Source: CAYVTZ01 sp964454685 (lineage in GTDB: Bacteria; Bacillota; Clostridia; Christensenellales; Christensenellaceae). From it: 64,000 nucleotides of DNA. The DNA lies in NCBI GenBank assembly GCA_964454685.1, contig CAYVTZ010000007.1:1-64000 (forward strand), written 5' to 3'. Position numbers and translations under genes: made by a program. Below the pieces are notes generated by a model. It was not told the DNA's origin. It made no database searches and saw nothing but the letters and a program-made list of their open reading frames with translations. Each line of letters opens with the position of its first letter. Position 1 is the stretch's first letter. Below, in pieces: positions 63,563 through 64,000 of the stretch.

Positions 63563-63988
63563 TCATTTGAGCCTTCCATCCCCTGCCATCAGCTCAGTCA
63601 TTTCCTCCATTTTCTCCAACGGAAACGGCGGTAGAGCCACCGGCTTCATTGCAATCGACATCAGCTTGATCGCATTGTCGTCCGCTGCAATGCGGTTCGA
63701 CGAAAGCTGTCCGCATCTGCGGCAGCGATGGATAATTGCCCACTCACCCTGCTTGCGAATCCAAACGGCGATCGGCTCCATATAGCCGCCGCAGTCTGCT
63801 GCACGATCACCGGGTTCCATGTCCACATGTAAGCTGTGCAAGCAGTTCGGACAGTGATTGCGATGATCGCTCCCGGCACCGGTTGGCACCACCAGTCTCC
63901 CGCAAATCTTACAGGTGAAACTGTCGTTGCACGCATGATGTTTGTAATAACCCTGATCGTATTGTTTTCTTTTATTTTCTCTATTCAA
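63563..63988 (-). CDS. RNHCP-domain zinc-ribbon protein (TTG start)
   Basis: A 141-residue protein named for its RNHCP motif. Two Cys pairs at the N-terminal part (FTCKICGR and RNHCPNCLHS) and another pair in HRCRRCGQLSSNRI form zinc ribbons. Function unknown, perhaps RNA or DNA binding. The start is TTG at 63988 with GAGG eight bases upstream, at the very end of the window. Confidence 0.88.
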   Translation of the reverse strand: MNRENKRKQYDQGYYKHHACNDSFTCKICGRLVVPTGAGSDHRNHCPNCLHSLHVDMEPGDRAADCGGYMEPIAVWIRKQGEWAIIHRCRRCGQLSSNRIAADDNAIKLMSIAMKPVALPPFPLEKMEEMTELMAGDGRLK

Positions 63989-64000
63989 GTTTGTTTCCTC

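Overview
The window looks like the chromosome of a Gram-positive anaerobe of the class Clostridia. The evidence is PolC-type DNA polymerase III, one bifunctional RelA/SpoT enzyme, an ireB-ruvX-DUF1292 gene set, a YesM/YesN two-component pair, a class B sortase, HemZ, and the gene order rpsB-tsf-pyrH-frr-uppS-cdsA-dxr-rseP-ispG-polC. Base composition is moderate, TTG and GTG starts are common, and there are no transposons, prophage genes or CRISPR arrays. A gut Christensenellales-like lineage would fit, but the sequence alone cannot settle this.

Layout. 1-7.1 kb: a tRNA-Trp cut by the window edge, a class B sortase, then a signalling block with a CheY-like protein and an operon of two receiver/HD-GYP proteins around a hybrid histidine kinase, probably for cyclic-di-GMP turnover. 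7.1-19 kb: a carbohydrate-uptake locus with a lipoprotein binding protein, two permeases, an MsmX-like ATPase, a GH31 glycosidase and a URO-D-superfamily protein on the minus strand. A divergent YesM/YesN pair is the likely regulator, and a second URO-D-like gene follows. 19-25 kb: purine operon purE-C-M-N-H-D. 25-27.7 kb: an orphan degenerate receiver/HD-GYP protein and a PocR/AraC regulator. 27.7-59.4 kb: a long minus-strand run of housekeeping genes (ireB-ruvX; nrdR-pgeF; secDF-recJ-apt-relA-dtd-hemZ; uppS-cdsA-dxr-rseP-ispG-polC; frr; pyrH; rpsB-tsf) and then a tightly overlapped group (M20 amidohydrolase, methyltransferase, Hsp33, TPR protein, HD protein, THUMP methyltransferase). 59.5-63.5 kb: a plus-strand lysine/diaminopimelate operon, asd-dapA-dapB, behind a promoter, a lysine riboswitch and a terminator. 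An RNHCP-domain gene closes the window.

The most unusual item is the last gene of the lysine operon. It is DapB joined to a C-terminal pair of ACT domains that read like the regulatory tail of aspartokinase. With the upstream lysine riboswitch this suggests lysine acts on the pathway at both the RNA and the enzyme level, with the allosteric site moved onto dihydrodipicolinate reductase. Other points of interest are HD-GYP and receiver domains that have lost key residues, two different URO-D-superfamily proteins at a sugar-uptake locus, a 65-residue gene coupled to frr, and a sortase that may be lipid-anchored.
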